From Balaenoptera acutorostrata (lineage: Eukaryota > Chordata > Mammalia > Artiodactyla > Balaenopteridae): DNA of 64,000 nt. The translations under genes were made by a program, and so were the position numbers. Shown here one piece after another: positions 29,051-40,566 of the stretch (the first letter of the stretch is position 1; each line of letters starts with the position of its first letter). The notes beneath the pieces are model-generated. The model was not told the origin of the DNA, did not search any database, and worked only from the letters and a program-made list of their open reading frames with translations. The stretch covers positions 24,201,268 to 24,265,267 of the forward strand of contig NC_080074.1 in assembly GCF_949987535.1 (NCBI RefSeq), read 5' to 3'.

Positions 29051-29943
29051 CTAGAGAAGTTCCTTTAGCATTTGTTGTAGAGCTGGCTTGGTGGTGCTGA
29101 ATTCTCTTAGCTTTTGCTTGTTTGTAAAGTTTTAATTTCTCTGTCGAATCTGAATGAGATCCTTGCTTGGTGGAGTAATCTTGGTTGTACAGTTTTCCCT
29201 TTCATCACTTTAAATATGTCCTGCCACTCCCTTCTGGCTTGCAGAGTATCTGCTGAAAGATCAGCTGTTAACCTTATGGGGATTCCCTTGTATGTTATTT
29301 GTTGTTTTTCCCTTGCTGCTTTTAATGTTTTTTCTTTGTATTTAATCTTTGATAGTTTGATTAATATGTGTCTTGGCATGTTTCTCCTTGGATTTATCCT
29401 GTATGGGACTCTCTGTGCTTCCTGGAGTTGATTGACTATTTCTTTTCCCATATTAGGGAAGTTTTCAACTATAATCTTTTCAAATATTTTCTCAGTCCCT
29501 TTCTTTTACTCTTCTTCTTCTGGGACCCCTATAGTTCAAATGTTGGTGCATTTAATGTTGTCCCAGAGGTCTCTGAGACTGTCCTCAATTCTTTTCATTC
29601 TCTTTTCTTTATTCTGCTCTGTGGTAGTTATTTCCACTATTTTATCTTCCAAGTCACTCATCCGTTCTTCTGCCTCAGTTATTCTGCTATTGATTCCTTC
29701 TAGAGAATTTTTAATTTCATTTATTGTGTTTTTCATCATTGTTTGTTTGCTCTTTAGTTCTTCTAGGTCCTTGTTAAACGTTTCTGGTATTTTCTCCATT
29801 CTATTTCCAAGATTTTGGATCATCTTTACTATCATTACTCTGAATTATTTTTCAAGTAGGCTGCCTATATCCTCTTCATTTGTTTGGTCTGTTGGGTTTT
29901 TACCTTGCTCCTTCATCTGCTGTGTGTTTTTCTGTCTTCTCAT
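29051..29943 (-). pseudogene. L1 ORF1 (RNA-binding chaperone), decayed
   Basis: ORF1p coats L1 RNA. Its pieces are 29536-29835 (coiled-coil region, with NSLEGINSRITEAEERMSDL) and 29107-29451 (RRM/C-terminal region, with PRHILIKLSKIKYKEKTLKA and LTADLSA). The span between the start ATG (29943) and the stop is 893 bp, not a multiple of three, and the pieces are in different frames. Confidence 0.9.
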
Positions 29944-32087
29944 TTTGCTTAACTTACTGTGTTTGGGGTCTCCTTTTCGCAGGCTGCATGTTCATAGTTC
30001 CCGTTGTTTTTGGTGTCAGCCCCCAGTGCCTAAAGTTGGTTCAGTGGGTTGTGTAGGCTTCCAGGTGGAGGGGACTCATGCCTGTGTTCCAGTGGATGAG
30101 GCTGGATATTGTCTTTCTGGTGGGCAGGACCGCATCCGGTGGTGTGTTTTGTGGTGTTTGTGACCTTATTATGATTTTAGGCAGCCTCTCTGCTAATGTG
30201 TGGGGTTGTGGTCCTGTTTTGCTAGTTGTTTGACATAGGGTGTCCAGCACTGTAGCTTGCTGGTCATTGAATGGAGGTGGGTCTTAGTGTTGAGATGGTG
30301 ATCTCTGCGAGAGCTTTTGCTGTTTGATATTACATAGAGCCAGGAGGTCTCTCTTGGACCAATATCTTGAACTCGGCTCTCTCACCTCAGAGGCACAGGC
30401 CTGACACCCAGCCAGAGCACAAAGACACTGTCAGCCACACGGCTCAGAAGAAAAGGGAGGAAAACAGAAAGAAAGAAAGAAAAAATAATAATAAAATAAA
30501 ATAAAAATGTTATTAAAATAAAAAATTTCAAAAAGTTATGAAAAATTAAAACCATTAAAAGTAATTTAAAAAAGAAAGAAAGAAGAGAGAAACCAAACCA
30601 AAAAACAAATCCACCAATGATAGCAAGTGTTAAAACTATACTAAAGAAAAAACCAAAAAACAAACAAACAAAAATAGACAGACAGAACCTTGGGACAAAT
30701 GGTAAAACAAAGCTATACAGGCAAAATCACAGAAAGAAGCATACACATACACACACAAAAAGAGAAAAAGGAAAAAATATATATATATCTGTATATATAA
30801 AAGAAAAGGAAGAGAGCAACTAAATCAATAAACAAATCTAATAAGCTCTAAATACTAAACTAAGATAAATATAAAACCTGAAACAAATTAGATACAGAAA
30901 GCAAACCCCAAGTCTACAGTTGCTCCCAAAGTCCACCTCCTCAATTTGGGATGATTCGTTGTCTATTCAGGTATTCCACAGGTGCAGGTACATCAAGTTG
31001 ATTGTGGAGATTTAATCCACTGCTCCTGAGACTGCTGGGAGAGATTTCCCTTTCTCTTCTTTGTTCACACAGCTCCTAGGGTACAGCTTTGGATTTGGCC
31101 CCACCTCTGCGTATAGGTCCCCGGAGGATGTCTGTTCCCCACCCAGACAGGAGCGTGTTAAAGGAGCAGCTGATTCGGGTGCTCTGGCTCACTCAGGCCC
31201 GGGGGAGGGAGGGGTACGGATGTGGGGTGAGCCTGCGGTGACAGAGGCTGGCATGACGTTGCCACAGCCTGAGGCGCGCCGTGCGTTCTCCCGGGGAAGT
31301 TGTCCCTGGATCACGGGACCCTGGCAGTGGCGGGCTGCTCAGGCTCCCGGGAGGGGAGGTGTGGATAGTGACCTGTGCTTGCACACAGGCTTCTTGGTGG
31401 CGGCAGCAGCAGCCTTAGGACTTCATGCCCATCTCTGGTGTCCACGCTGATAGCCGCAGCTCGCATCCATCTCTGGAGCTCGTTTAGGCGGTGCTCTGAA
31501 TCCCCTCTCCTCACAAACCCTGAAACAATGGTCTCTTGCCTCTTCAGCAGCTCCAGACTTTTTCCTGGACTCCCTCCCGGCTAGCTGTGGCACACTAGCC
31601 CCCTACAGGCTGTGTTCACGCAGCCAACCCCAGTCCTCTCCCTGGGGTCTGACCTCCGAAGCCCAAGCCTCTCGGGCTGGTGAGTGCTGGTCAGCACTGA
31701 TCCTCTGTGCGGGAATCTCTCCTCTTTGCCCTCCGCACCCCTGTTGCTGCGCTCTCCTCTGTGGCTCCAAAGCTTCCCCCCCGCCCACCCCCCGCCCCGT
31801 CTCCACCAGTGAAGGGGCTTCCTAGTGTGTGGAAACTTCTTCTCCTTCACAGCTCCCTCCCAGAAGTTCAGGTCCCGTCCCTGTTCTTTTGTCTTTGTTT
31901 TTTCTTTTTCCTTTTTCCCTACCCAGGTATGCGGGGAGTTTCTTGCCTTTTGAGAAGTCTGAGGTCTTCTGTCAGCGTTCAGTAGGTGTTCTGTAGGAGT
32001 TGTTCCACATGTAGATGTATTTCTGATGTATTTGTGGGGAGGAAGGTGATCTCCACGTCTTACTCCTCTGCCATCTTGAAGGTCTCT
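29944..32087 (-). promoter_or_regulatory. L1 5' UTR / internal promoter region
   Basis: This is the promoter end of the element. The complement of 32070-32078 is CAAGATGGC, the YY1-type core that sits near the start of known mammalian L1 promoters. 31050-31900 is GC- and CpG-rich. A purine/A-rich low-complexity tract occupies about 30430-30900. Open frames in this region are incidental. Confidence 0.75.
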
Positions 32088-32159
32088 CTGAAAATATACT
32101 TTTAAACCAACATTTATTGAATATTGATTATGTTCCAAGCTTTGCCCAGATATTTTTAC

Positions 32160-32365
32160 ATCCCTCATTTATTCATTCATTCTGCAAATATTTATTGAAT
32201 CTCTAGTACCATGGGCAGACTCTTCTAGGCACTGGGGATGGAGCCATGAACACCAGTAACAATAATCCTTCCTTTAAGGAGATTTTTTTCTAGTTAAGGA
32301 AAACAGATTATAAATGAATGAATAAATAAAAATCTAAAATGGCAAGTAAAGCTGAGTGTTTATAA
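32160..32365 (+). repeat. Ancient interspersed repeat (L2-like), left part
   Basis: 'attcattctgcaaatattta' with 'ctaggcactggggatggagc' is a typical start of an old interspersed repeat. It seems to continue after the SINE at about 32737-33090 ('ttgcattttattctaagata', 'gaagccactggaaggtttga'). The family assignment is uncertain. Confidence 0.45.
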
Positions 32366-32381
32366 AAAGTATGACAGGGTA

Positions 32382-32720
32382 GGGGCTTCCCTGGTGGTCT
32401 GGTGGTTAAGAATCTGCCTTCCAATGCAGGGGATGCAGGTTCGATCCCTGGTCGGAGAACTAAGATCCCACATGCCACAGGGCAACTAAGCCTGTGCACT
32501 GCAACTACTGAGCCCATGAGGCACACCTAGAGAGCCCGCGTGCTGCAACTGCTGGGCTTGTGCACCCTGGAGCCCACATGCCACAACTAGAGAGAAGCCC
32601 GCACGCCACAGCAAAAGATCCCGCATGCCGCAATGAAGATCCTGCATGCTGCAACTAAGACTCCACACAGCCAAATTAATTAATTTTAAAAAATTAAAAA
32701 AAAACCTTATTAAAAAAAAG
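32382..32720 (+). mobile_element. CHR-type tRNA-derived SINE
   Basis: The head is GGGGCTTCCCTGGTGGTC, the tRNA-like B-box GGTTCGATCCC lies near 32439, and an A-rich tail follows. The near-perfect direct repeat AAAGTATGACAGGGTA / AAAGTGTGTCAGGGTA sits at 32366-32381 and 32721-32736, with two mismatches. It is older than the SINE at 12679. Confidence 0.92.
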
Positions 32721-32736
32721 AAAGTGTGTCAGGGTA

Positions 32737-33090
32737 AGGTAGGCTGAGGGGTATATTTTGTGTCAAGTGGATTAGAAAAGGCTTCACAGACAAGGTTGAC
32801 ATTTGCCCAGATATTTAACTGAAGTGAGAAGGTGGGTAAGGAATAGTTAAAAGTGTATGCAAAGGCCCTGAGGCTGTACCATACCTACCATGTTTACATT
32901 TTAGAAAGATCAAGGTGGCCAGTGTGAATGAAGCCAATGAGAGAAGAGGGGGATGTGAAACACTAAGATGAAACAGGAAGAAGTTAGGAGGGCAGATTCT
33001 ATAGGGTCCTTTGACCATGGTGAGCACCTTGCATTTTATTCTAAGATAGGAAGCCACTGGAAGGTTTGAGCAGAGGAGAGAGCTGATCTG
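32737..33090 (+). repeat. Ancient interspersed repeat (L2-like), right part
   Basis: This continues the repeat started at 32160, split by the SINE. A similar body of sequence is found at 38530-39140, supporting a repeat family over a gene. The exact family is not named. Confidence 0.4.
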
Positions 33091-33439
33091 CCGAACACAG
33101 GCAATGGTTCCCCTTTTTTCACTCAGAGTAAAAGCCAAGCACTCATCTGCAAAGTTGTGCTGGAGCAGCTTACTGGAAAATGGCAAATATGGTAGGATTC
33201 CAGCAACATCACTGCAAAGGTCTGGTCAGACAATTTTTACTTAAAAGAGGTACCATGAGGGAAGGGCATCTGACTCCTGTAAGTTCATTAACAATGCCGT
33301 AAACACAAAACTGTTTTAGAATGTCTCTTATTCTTTCAGTGTGCCATCACGTGTTTGTTCTCACTTTCATCCTGTGTGTTAATCAAGGAAGGCAAAGTCC
33401 TGTGTTAAATTCGAGGAAACTGAGGCATAATAATTTTAA
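33091..33439. other. Non-coding DNA, nothing recognised
   Basis: Single-copy-looking DNA without a gene. Confidence 0.45.
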
Positions 33440-33690
33440 AATGATTGCTAGCAGCTATGAATGAGCACTTACGATAGCCAAACATTTTCTAGCTGTAGAT
33501 AGATAGATAGATATAAATATGTATATTTTAAACTGTTTAGTCTTCCTCCAAAACTCTATGAGTTGCGCCATTTTATAGACGAGGAAACCGAGGAACAGAG
33601 ATGATGTATCCTGCTCAAAGTCACACAGCTGAAAAATGGTAGAGCCAGAATTCATCTGGTGTGTCTTGCACCAAAGGCTGAATTCTTATA
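33440..33690 (+). repeat. MIR SINE with internal (TAGA)n
   Basis: 'aatgagcacttacgatagcc', 'gccattttatagacgaggaa' and 'gctcaaagtcacacagctga' give the MIR core. A short (TAGA)n lies at 33497-33512 inside it. Confidence 0.8.
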
Positions 33691-34379
33691 GGCTCAAAGT
33701 CACATAGAGTATAGACAAGAGGCTTGGTTCTCAGTTTTCTTTCCATAACAGCAACTATAACTTGGTTCACTCACACTAATTCTAGACACCTCCCTTGGGA
33801 CATCTCTCTCGCGTCTCTGTTTATGCTGTTTCGGCTGACGGAATTTTACTCCTGATTCCAGAAGTTTATATATATGACCCTGTTCTGGCCAGCTATCCTG
33901 GTTTAGAGGGACGGATTCAGGGGTGGGCATGTGACCCAAGTTGCCAAGGAAAGACTTCACTTTGGAAACTCTTCCTGTGGGGAAGAGAGGATCTTTATTT
34001 CCACTGTGAAGCTATTTGCAAGGAAATGCTGGCAGCCATATTGTCACCCGTTAGAGGAAGGGGAGAGTCCACTGAGATGCAGCCAACAGTCAGGAAGAAT
34101 GAAGACAACCGAGAGCCATTGGGCTTGCTTGGGTCCCTGAACTCACCTGTGCCTAAAACCACCTTCTCCTGAATCTTTCCATTACTTGAGTCCATAAATT
34201 CTCCTTTTTTCATAATCCAGTACTATTTAAATTTCGCTTATTTGTGCCAAAGAATTCTGACGAATGTAAAAAATTGCCGAGTCAACCATAGTAATAACGT
34301 AGTCATAGATAAAGGCTTTATTTTTTAGATCCTAAGTTTAGACCTCCTAACTCTGCTGGCACATGTGGTTGGGGGAACA
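33691..34379. other. Non-coding DNA, nothing recognised
   Basis: Overlapping short ORFs on both strands between 33700 and 34213 have no recognised domain. Some segments ('gacccaagttgccaaggaaa') may belong to an old transposon, but I cannot name one. Confidence 0.4.
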
Positions 34380-34620
34380 ATGGGGAGAGGCCTTAACCTG
34401 GAATTAAAAGACTTGGATCTAATTTCCAACCCCAGCTTCTAGTAGTTCAGTAGTCTTCAAGCAAACCACACACTCCCTAAGCTTCATTCTGTCCCACAGC
34501 GAAATGGGAATTACGCAAAGTACCTTGAGTGTCATAAGACATGAATGAGATGACATATGTGAAAGCATCTATCAGATTACCTGGCACATGGTAGGAGCTC
34601 AGTAAACATTAGCTGCCTGT
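34380..34620 (+). repeat. MIR SINE fragment
   Basis: 'cttggatctaatttccaacc' then 'gtcccacagcgaaatgggaa', 'acctggcacatggtaggagc' and 'tcagtaaacattagctg' follow MIR order. Confidence 0.75.
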
Positions 34621-34739
34621 CGGCTGCACTGTTCCAAGAACAATTTTGACTTGAGAGTTTTCTGAACTGTGAGACTAACAGCTTCAGTCTCCACCAATTG
34701 TGCAAACACTACACTAGACTTAGTACCAGGAGGTTAATA

Positions 34740-34910
34740 TGATGTGAGCATAAGATGTCCATTTTATCTATGAGAAAAAAAAAAAAAGGCTCAGACAGGC
34801 TAAGAAACTCAACCTAAAGACAAATAGTTTGTCAGAAACTTAACCTGAGAACAGTTTGTAAGTGGCAGAATCAGGATTTGAACCAGTGTCTGGTGACAAC
34901 TGAAACCTAT
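34740..34910 (+). repeat. MIR SINE fragment
   Basis: 'gtccattttatctatgagaa' and 'aggctcagacaggctaagaa', then 'aagtggcagaatcaggattt', match the MIR core. An A-run lies inside at about 34774-34787. Confidence 0.7.
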
Positions 34911-36597
34911 CCTTTTTCTTCTGCATTGAGATTTTCCTCAAAAAACTGGCTCATATGCATCACAAATCAAGATGTTAGGCTAAAGATATCTCTTGACTAA
35001 AGCACATATCCAGGGATGCCCAATGTACCTCTATTCAACTGAAAATCAGGAGAAGTTGGGAGGGCACCATTATTTTTTACTTTGGAGAAGATGCTGGAAA
35101 ATCTGCACCCCTGAGGTCCAACCATTAACTCAGTAAAAGTGAAGAAAATGCTTCCCTATACACAGTTCCCATTTTCCTTCTAAAAGAAAAAGGAAAATAA
35201 AATCCACATCTCTGCATCAAACTCTCTCCTCTCATTCCCAATCAATCTTAATGTTTAAAAGGATCCTCTGAATAATTAAAGTGGTCATTGTGGAAGAGGC
35301 ATTATGATACAAGGGGACAATTGGTTTTATATTTGCCATGGTTCTCAGGCCTTGAAGACTTGAATGCTTAAATGAGGGAAATGGTAATATATGGCTAAAG
35401 AGTTCATTCATTGCCGTTTGTTCATCAATAATAGATACTTTCACTTAGGAAGGTTAAGTGACCCATGCCTTATTTGCCCAGTGTGGTTTTGTAGTCTAAA
35501 ACACACCCAGGAGACAACTGCATTCTGTCCTGCCTGCAGACATCCTCTCAAACCAGTCTTGTTTTAGCTGCTATGCTGTGTAACTGGAACTGCAATTTAA
35601 TGCAATTCCTTGTCCATTTCACTGATTGCAACTATTTAGTACATTCTCAAAGAAAGATGATTACAACTCACTCGTTCTTAATGCTTAATTTATTTACATG
35701 CATGCCTGCTACAGAGTTATTTTATTCATCTCCCAAATGATGGCATAAAATCATTGAAAATTGATGGGCAGTAAACATGGTTATTCCGCCACAGTCCTCG
35801 GTGGAGAATAATACCCACAGTTGCTCCTAACGCTGGTTGACCTGAGTTCCATTGCTCTTAAAACCCAGCCATAATGAAGGCAGTACAGACATAAAATTCC
35901 TTTATTGCTACTTTGTTCTGACAGTACTTGCACAATAACAGATTCTCTTAGTTTAAATAAAACCCGTACCAAATTGCCATTTTTTGTGCTGGTAACTGAA
36001 GAAAAAACACATACATGTCCTCTTTTTCTTTCTCTTTCTTTTCTTTTTGAAAGAATGTCATATTAGCAGGAAGAAAGGGTGAATTTTGGGAACCATGACT
36101 GCATTCTAATTGTCTCTTCTGTTGTTGCCTGGGCCAGGCTATTCACATTAAGCTGAACAAATGCCACATTTGCATTTCCGATAAGTGCTGGCATTTTTTG
36201 CATTTCTTTGGCAATTCTAGTTTCAGTTAAGAACACCTGAAAAGTTACCTAAATTAGTCTACCAGGATTGCTCAACATCTCATCAAAATTGGGAGGAAAA
36301 AAACAGGATTTTTCTCCAAATTGCAAAAAAGTCTTGAATCAGCATAAAGGACTTTGTCCTTTTTATTGGAGGATTAGAATAAGAATGAGACAATAAAGTG
36401 AAAACAGGCAGAATGGGTATTTTCTTCTTTTTTTTTTCTTTTCTCTCTAACAAAATGGCAGAGGCGAATTGGTGCCAGTAGTCAGGGAGAATTAGCTCAC
36501 ATGCCAGACGGCAGAATGCATCGCTGAGTATAATCTTCCTGCTACTTCTTATCTAAACAGCATCCAACAGCCTTCCGTTCCTCCATTTAAAAAAAAA
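34911..36597. other. Single-copy non-coding DNA, possibly conserved
   Basis: I recognise no repeat between about 35450 and 36550. 35540-35960 and 36110-36260 are AT-rich and have the look of conserved non-coding sequence. This is only an impression from one species. Confidence 0.4.
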
Positions 36598-36606
36598 AAA
36601 ATGCAG

Positions 36607-36749
36607 GGACTTCCCTGGTGGTCCAGTGGTTAAGACTCTGAGCTCCCAATGCAGGTGGCATGGGTTCAATCCCTGGTCGGGGAGCTAAGATCCCACATGC
36701 TACACAGTGCAGCCTAAAAATAAATAAATAAACAAACAAACAAATAAAT
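36607..36749 (+). mobile_element. CHR-2-like short SINE
   Basis: The head is GGACTTCCCTGGTGGTCCAG, a tRNA-like B-box GGTTCAATCCC follows, and the tail is (AAAT)n/(AAAC)n. The direct repeat AAAATGCAG is at 36598-36606 and 36750-36758. About 140 bp, shorter than the other SINEs here, as in the short CHR subfamilies. Confidence 0.92.
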
Positions 36750-36759
36750 AAAATGCAGC

Positions 36760-37764
36760 TTCTATTTTTTTCAACCAAAACAAAATCCACACTCATGCTG
36801 CCTCTTTCAAAATCACATTATTATGTTATTATAAATAAGGACTAGACATTTCCCTTCAAAGAGGTTGCTGGGGGCTTGCCATGAATGTACTGTTTGTACT
36901 GCCAATTATTGGAGCTTCTGATATCTGGTTTCGAAAAGATAGCAGAGAGGAAAAATCAAAAGGTAACTGAGCATGCTATCCCCAATCTCATGACCTTCTT
37001 CCAGAATATAATCATCACTGCTAGATATTCAAAGTTATTTCTGATAAGAGCTAAAGTAAAATGACTTGAAAATTAAACAGCAAACAAAGGAGCATGAAGG
37101 AGCCCTAATGTCTTGAGGATTACACATTTCACTTCTTTCCCTTTTTTTAGCTTTTAAAGGATTCAGCCTCGGTGTGAGTCAGCTCTGGTTTCACTGAAAC
37201 ATAGGGGCACATCTGACTTCCTAGCCTCAACTAATCTGAAAGAAGAGCAGAATTTCCTTTATCATAACTATGAATGTCTCAGTTACCCAAAGAAACATGG
37301 AAAAACCTGTTCACAATTTTGTCTATAAGTCTGATCAAATGAAGGGCATGGCATGGTTGTCTTTGAAATAATATGAGATGATAGGATTGTAGATAATCAG
37401 TCTAAGACAGAGTGCTTCAAACAAGAAAGGGGAAAGAAAATAAAAGAGAGAAAAGTCTGGATAGTACAGATTCCTCTAAAGAGGGAAAGATAATTCTGAT
37501 GGAGAGAGTGGGGAAGAACAAAGAACAGGGAAATTGGTTATTAAATCCATGCTTTGCATCCCCTTTGTCTCACTTGCCTGGCATTTCCTCACCCTCCCTC
37601 CTTAACCCTCTGTCCCTCTTTCATCAGGGTAAGGAATGCTCCAAAATGATCCTCACTTGGCAAGAGAAGGGATCAGTCCCCACACAAGCTCCGGCACAGA
37701 CGTGACATCCCACCTACAAACGTGTGCATGTTACTTAGAGAGAGGCTGTACATCAGAATTCCCT
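36760..37764. other. Non-coding DNA, nothing recognised
   Basis: Single-copy-looking DNA. The + strand ORF at 37412-37705 has no recognised domain. Confidence 0.45.
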
Positions 37765-37765
37765 G

Positions 37766-38213
37766 GTGTTTGGGGGTGAACGTCGGCTCCCCAAAAGATA
37801 GGTGCATGTTTTGATTCCCGGAACCTGTGCATTTGACCTTATTTGGAAAAAGGATCTTTGCGGATGTAATTAATTTGAGGTCTCGAGAGAAGATCGTGTT
37901 GGATTACCCAAGGCACCCTAAATCCAATGTCAAGTGTCCTTATAAGAGACATACAGAGGAGAACAGAAACACAGAGGAGAAGGAGATGTGAAGATGGAGG
38001 CAGAGATTGGAGGGATGTGGACAAGCCAAGATGCCAAGGAATGTGTACAGGCACCGGAAGCTGGAAGAGGCGAGGAAGGATTCTCCCCTAGAGCCTCCAA
38101 TAACTTAATTTCAGACTTCTGGGCTCCAGAATTCTGAGAGAATAAATTTCTGTTTCTCTAAGCCACCCAATTTGCGGTAATTTGTTATGGTAGCCCAAGG
38201 GAACTAATATACC
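37766..38213 (+). mobile_element. MLT1A-type (MaLR) solitary LTR
   Basis: 'gaccttatttggaaaaagga', 'tttgcggatgtaattaattt', 'aagtgtccttataagagaca', 'ggaagctggaagaggcgagg' and the end 'ttctctaagccacccaattt' match MLT1A-like LTRs along the whole length, about 448 bp. Confidence 0.88.
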
Positions 38214-38529
38214 TGAGGAGATTGTAAAGATTCTCATGCCAGACTGCACCCCAGAACAATTAAAGAAGAATCTCCACAGGTAGGATCTAAGTAGCAGAAA
38301 CTTTTAAAGCTCTCCCAGGTGATGCCAATGCACATGAAGGCTGAGAACCACTGACTTTGGGCTCGGGACGTTGTACCTACTAACTGGCAAAAATCACTTC
38401 CATGCAGACCCTGAGGCAACCCTGATTTGGGAAAACTTTGCCTTTGTGAGTCTGTCAGTTTGATTTTTCTGATAGAAGAGTTGTAGGTTTTCAGGCTCAC
38501 CCAAAATGACCCACTTTACCTAATCCTAC

Positions 38530-38714
38530 CCTGATGATCATGACAATAAGAGCTAGTATATTTTGAGTACCTACTAGGTGAGGGTACTGGGTATAAAATC
38601 AACAAGGCAAACTTCATCCCCGCCCTGTGGAACTTACAGTCTAGGGAGTGATGTAAATATGTAAATAAGCAATTATAATATAAAGTGGTGAGCCAGTGGT
38701 GGGATAAGTGCAGG
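38530..38714 (+). repeat. Ancient interspersed repeat, left part
   Basis: 'gagtacctactaggtgaggg' and 'ctgtggaacttacagtctag' are typical of the same old repeat type as at 32160. It is split by the L1 tail at 38726 and continues to about 39140 ('gacccagagtggggcatcag', 'gcagaaggaataaagaac'). Confidence 0.45.
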
Positions 38715-38725
38715 CTGTCTTGGAA

Positions 38726-38996
38726 TCTTTTTTTTTTTTGAATTTTATTTAATTTATTTTTTATACAGCAGGTTCTTATTAGTTATCTATTTTATACATG
38801 TTAGTGTATATATGTCAATCCCAGTCTCCCAATTCATCCCACCACCACCACCCACCCCGCCACTTTCCCCCCTTGGTGTCCATACGTTTGTTCTCTACAT
38901 CTGTGTCTCTATTGCTGCCCTGCAAACCGGTTCATCCGTACCATTTTCCTAGGTTCCACATGTATGCGTTAATATACGATATTTGTTTTTCTCCTT
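38726..38996 (-). mobile_element. 5'-truncated L1 3' end
   Basis: It has an L1 3' UTR in reverse with a T-run at its left. The perfect 11-bp direct repeat CTGTCTTGGAA is at 38715-38725 and 38997-39007. It was inserted into the older repeat on either side. Confidence 0.93.
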
Positions 38997-39158
38997 CTGT
39001 CTTGGAACATTTTGGGGACAGGGCAGGTGACCCAGAGTGGGGCATCAGGAAAGATTCTTGGAAGAAGCAGCACCAGTTAAAAACAGGTTGCTCATGTGAG
39101 AGGCAGGTGGAAGGTGTCCCAGGCAGAAGGAATAAAGAACATGGATGAAGGGATAGAG

Positions 39159-39392
39159 CTGGGGTCAGCCAACTACAGCCCACGGGTCAAATCTGCATCT
39201 CCACCAACTGCTCCCAACCTCCCGTAGGCTAGTTTTCCTGGCACAGACATGCCCATTCATCTGTGTACTGTCTGTGGCTGTGCTGGTACCACCATGGCAG
39301 AGGTGAGTAGCTGTGACAAAGACCATTTGGCCTGCAAATCCTGAAAAAATATTGGCAATCTGTGTCTTTACAGGAAAAGTATGTTGTCCCCT
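39159..39392. mobile_element. Non-autonomous hAT-type DNA transposon (MITE-like)
   Basis: The ends are partly inverted repeats: CTGGGGTCAGCCAACTA on the left and GTTGTCCCCTA on the right. The interior 'cagcccacgggtcaaatctg' and 'ggcctgcaaatcctgaaaaa' matches a common mammalian hAT-derived short repeat. The flanking 8-mers GGATAGAG and TTCTAGAG agree at five positions, suggesting a decayed 8-bp target duplication. The family name is not assigned. Confidence 0.65.
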
Positions 39393-39400
39393 ATTCTAGA

Positions 39401-40180
39401 GTCGAGCAAAAGAGCTCACAATACTGAAGATGTCAGAGGGCTGTAGTTTTCAGTGTGAGTGGGAGAGTGGTGTGGGGAGAAACTCAAGGGGGCTGTTAGA
39501 GTCCAGAATCTGCAGAGCCTGTAAGACAGGATGCAAGGTTTGGCTTTTGTGCACAAAAGCAATAGTGACCCCCTGAGGTGCTCTGAGGAGGGCAGGCACC
39601 CAGTCAGAATTGCATCTTGGAAAAAAGAACTGGTCATGGTATGGGCCATACAGCTAATGAAATCAAGATCTAGGCTTTGAGCTCAGGCCTCTCTGGAGCT
39701 AAAGGAAATGAGCTGCTCCCATCACACCAGGCGGACCCCTGCAGGTGAAGCGCACCAGCAGGAAGGCAGCCTGGCCAAGCGAGATAAGCCCAAAGTCTCA
39801 TTGAAAACTGAGTCTTTTCTCTCCAGTCTGACCTTCAGGCCTGGCTTGAAGGAATTGTGGAATGTGTTAGGGCGTCACTGAAAGAAAAACAAAGGCTGGA
39901 GAGCAACGGAGAGGCAGGTGGAGGCTGGAAAGCATCATTTATATTTGTTCTCATCTGCAGGGCTCATTTCCTCCCAGGGTGAAGCAGGGCAGAAGTTCAG
40001 GTTCAGAACAGAATGAGGTGACGTAGAGAGGAAAGCATGGAGATGGTTGGCGGTGGTGTCCTGAGTGAGCCCTTATTGAGAGATTTCTTCTAGGCGTTTG
40101 TCAAGGAGTCCAGCTCAGTGCCCTTCCTACTCCTATTCTAATTGCTTGTTGTGGATGTTGTTCAGAAAGTCAGTGCAGCT
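39401..40180. other. Non-coding DNA, nothing recognised
   Basis: Relatively GC-rich single-copy-looking DNA with no gene I can support. Confidence 0.45.
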
Positions 40181-40194
40181 TCTGCGACAGTCTT

Positions 40195-40430
40195 TTTTTT
40201 TTTTTTTTTTTAATATTGTAATGTTACTGGAGTATAGCTGATTTACAATGTTGTATTAGTTTCAGGTGTACAGCATAGTGATTCAGTTATACATATATTC
40301 AATCTTTTTTAGAGTCTTTTCCCATATAGGTTATCACAGAATATTGGGTAGAGTTCCCTGTGCTATACAGTAGGTCCCCATTGGTCATTTGTCTTATACA
40401 TACTAGTGCACATGTGTCCATCCCAAGCTC
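40195..40430 (-). mobile_element. 5'-truncated L1 3' end, different subfamily
   Basis: Reverse L1 3' UTR: 'gttactggagtatagctgat', 'caggtgtacagcatagtgat', 'agagttccctgtgctataca'. An approximate direct repeat CTGCGACAGTCTTT / CTGCAACATTCTTT occurs at about 40182-40195 and 40431-40444. It differs from the L1 tails at 16967 and 38726. Confidence 0.88.
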
Positions 40431-40438
40431 CTGCAACA

Positions 40439-40566
40439 TTCTTTTTTTCTTTCCTTCTTTCTCCCCGACCTCTCTCAATCTGTCTCCCCTCTCCTTCTCC
40501 CTCCCTTCTTTTCCTTCTCCTTCCTTTCTTCTCCTCCTTCCTTTTTTTCTTTCTTTTTTTCTTGGT
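40439..40566 (+). repeat. Polypyrimidine (CTTT/CCTT) low-complexity tract
   Basis: Almost pure C/T over about 125 bases on the + strand, directly after the L1 tail insertion. The ORFs overlapping it on both strands are compositional artefacts. Confidence 0.9.

Noticed and set aside
29114..30163. Long + strand frames over 29114-30163, rich in F, S and L
   Set aside because: They are antisense shadows of L1 ORF1.
31061..32168. Several open frames and CpG richness resembling a CpG-island promoter with a first exon
   Set aside because: The region is the 5' UTR of the full-length L1 on the - strand, and equivalent sequence is present at the 5' end of the other L1 (60430-61350).
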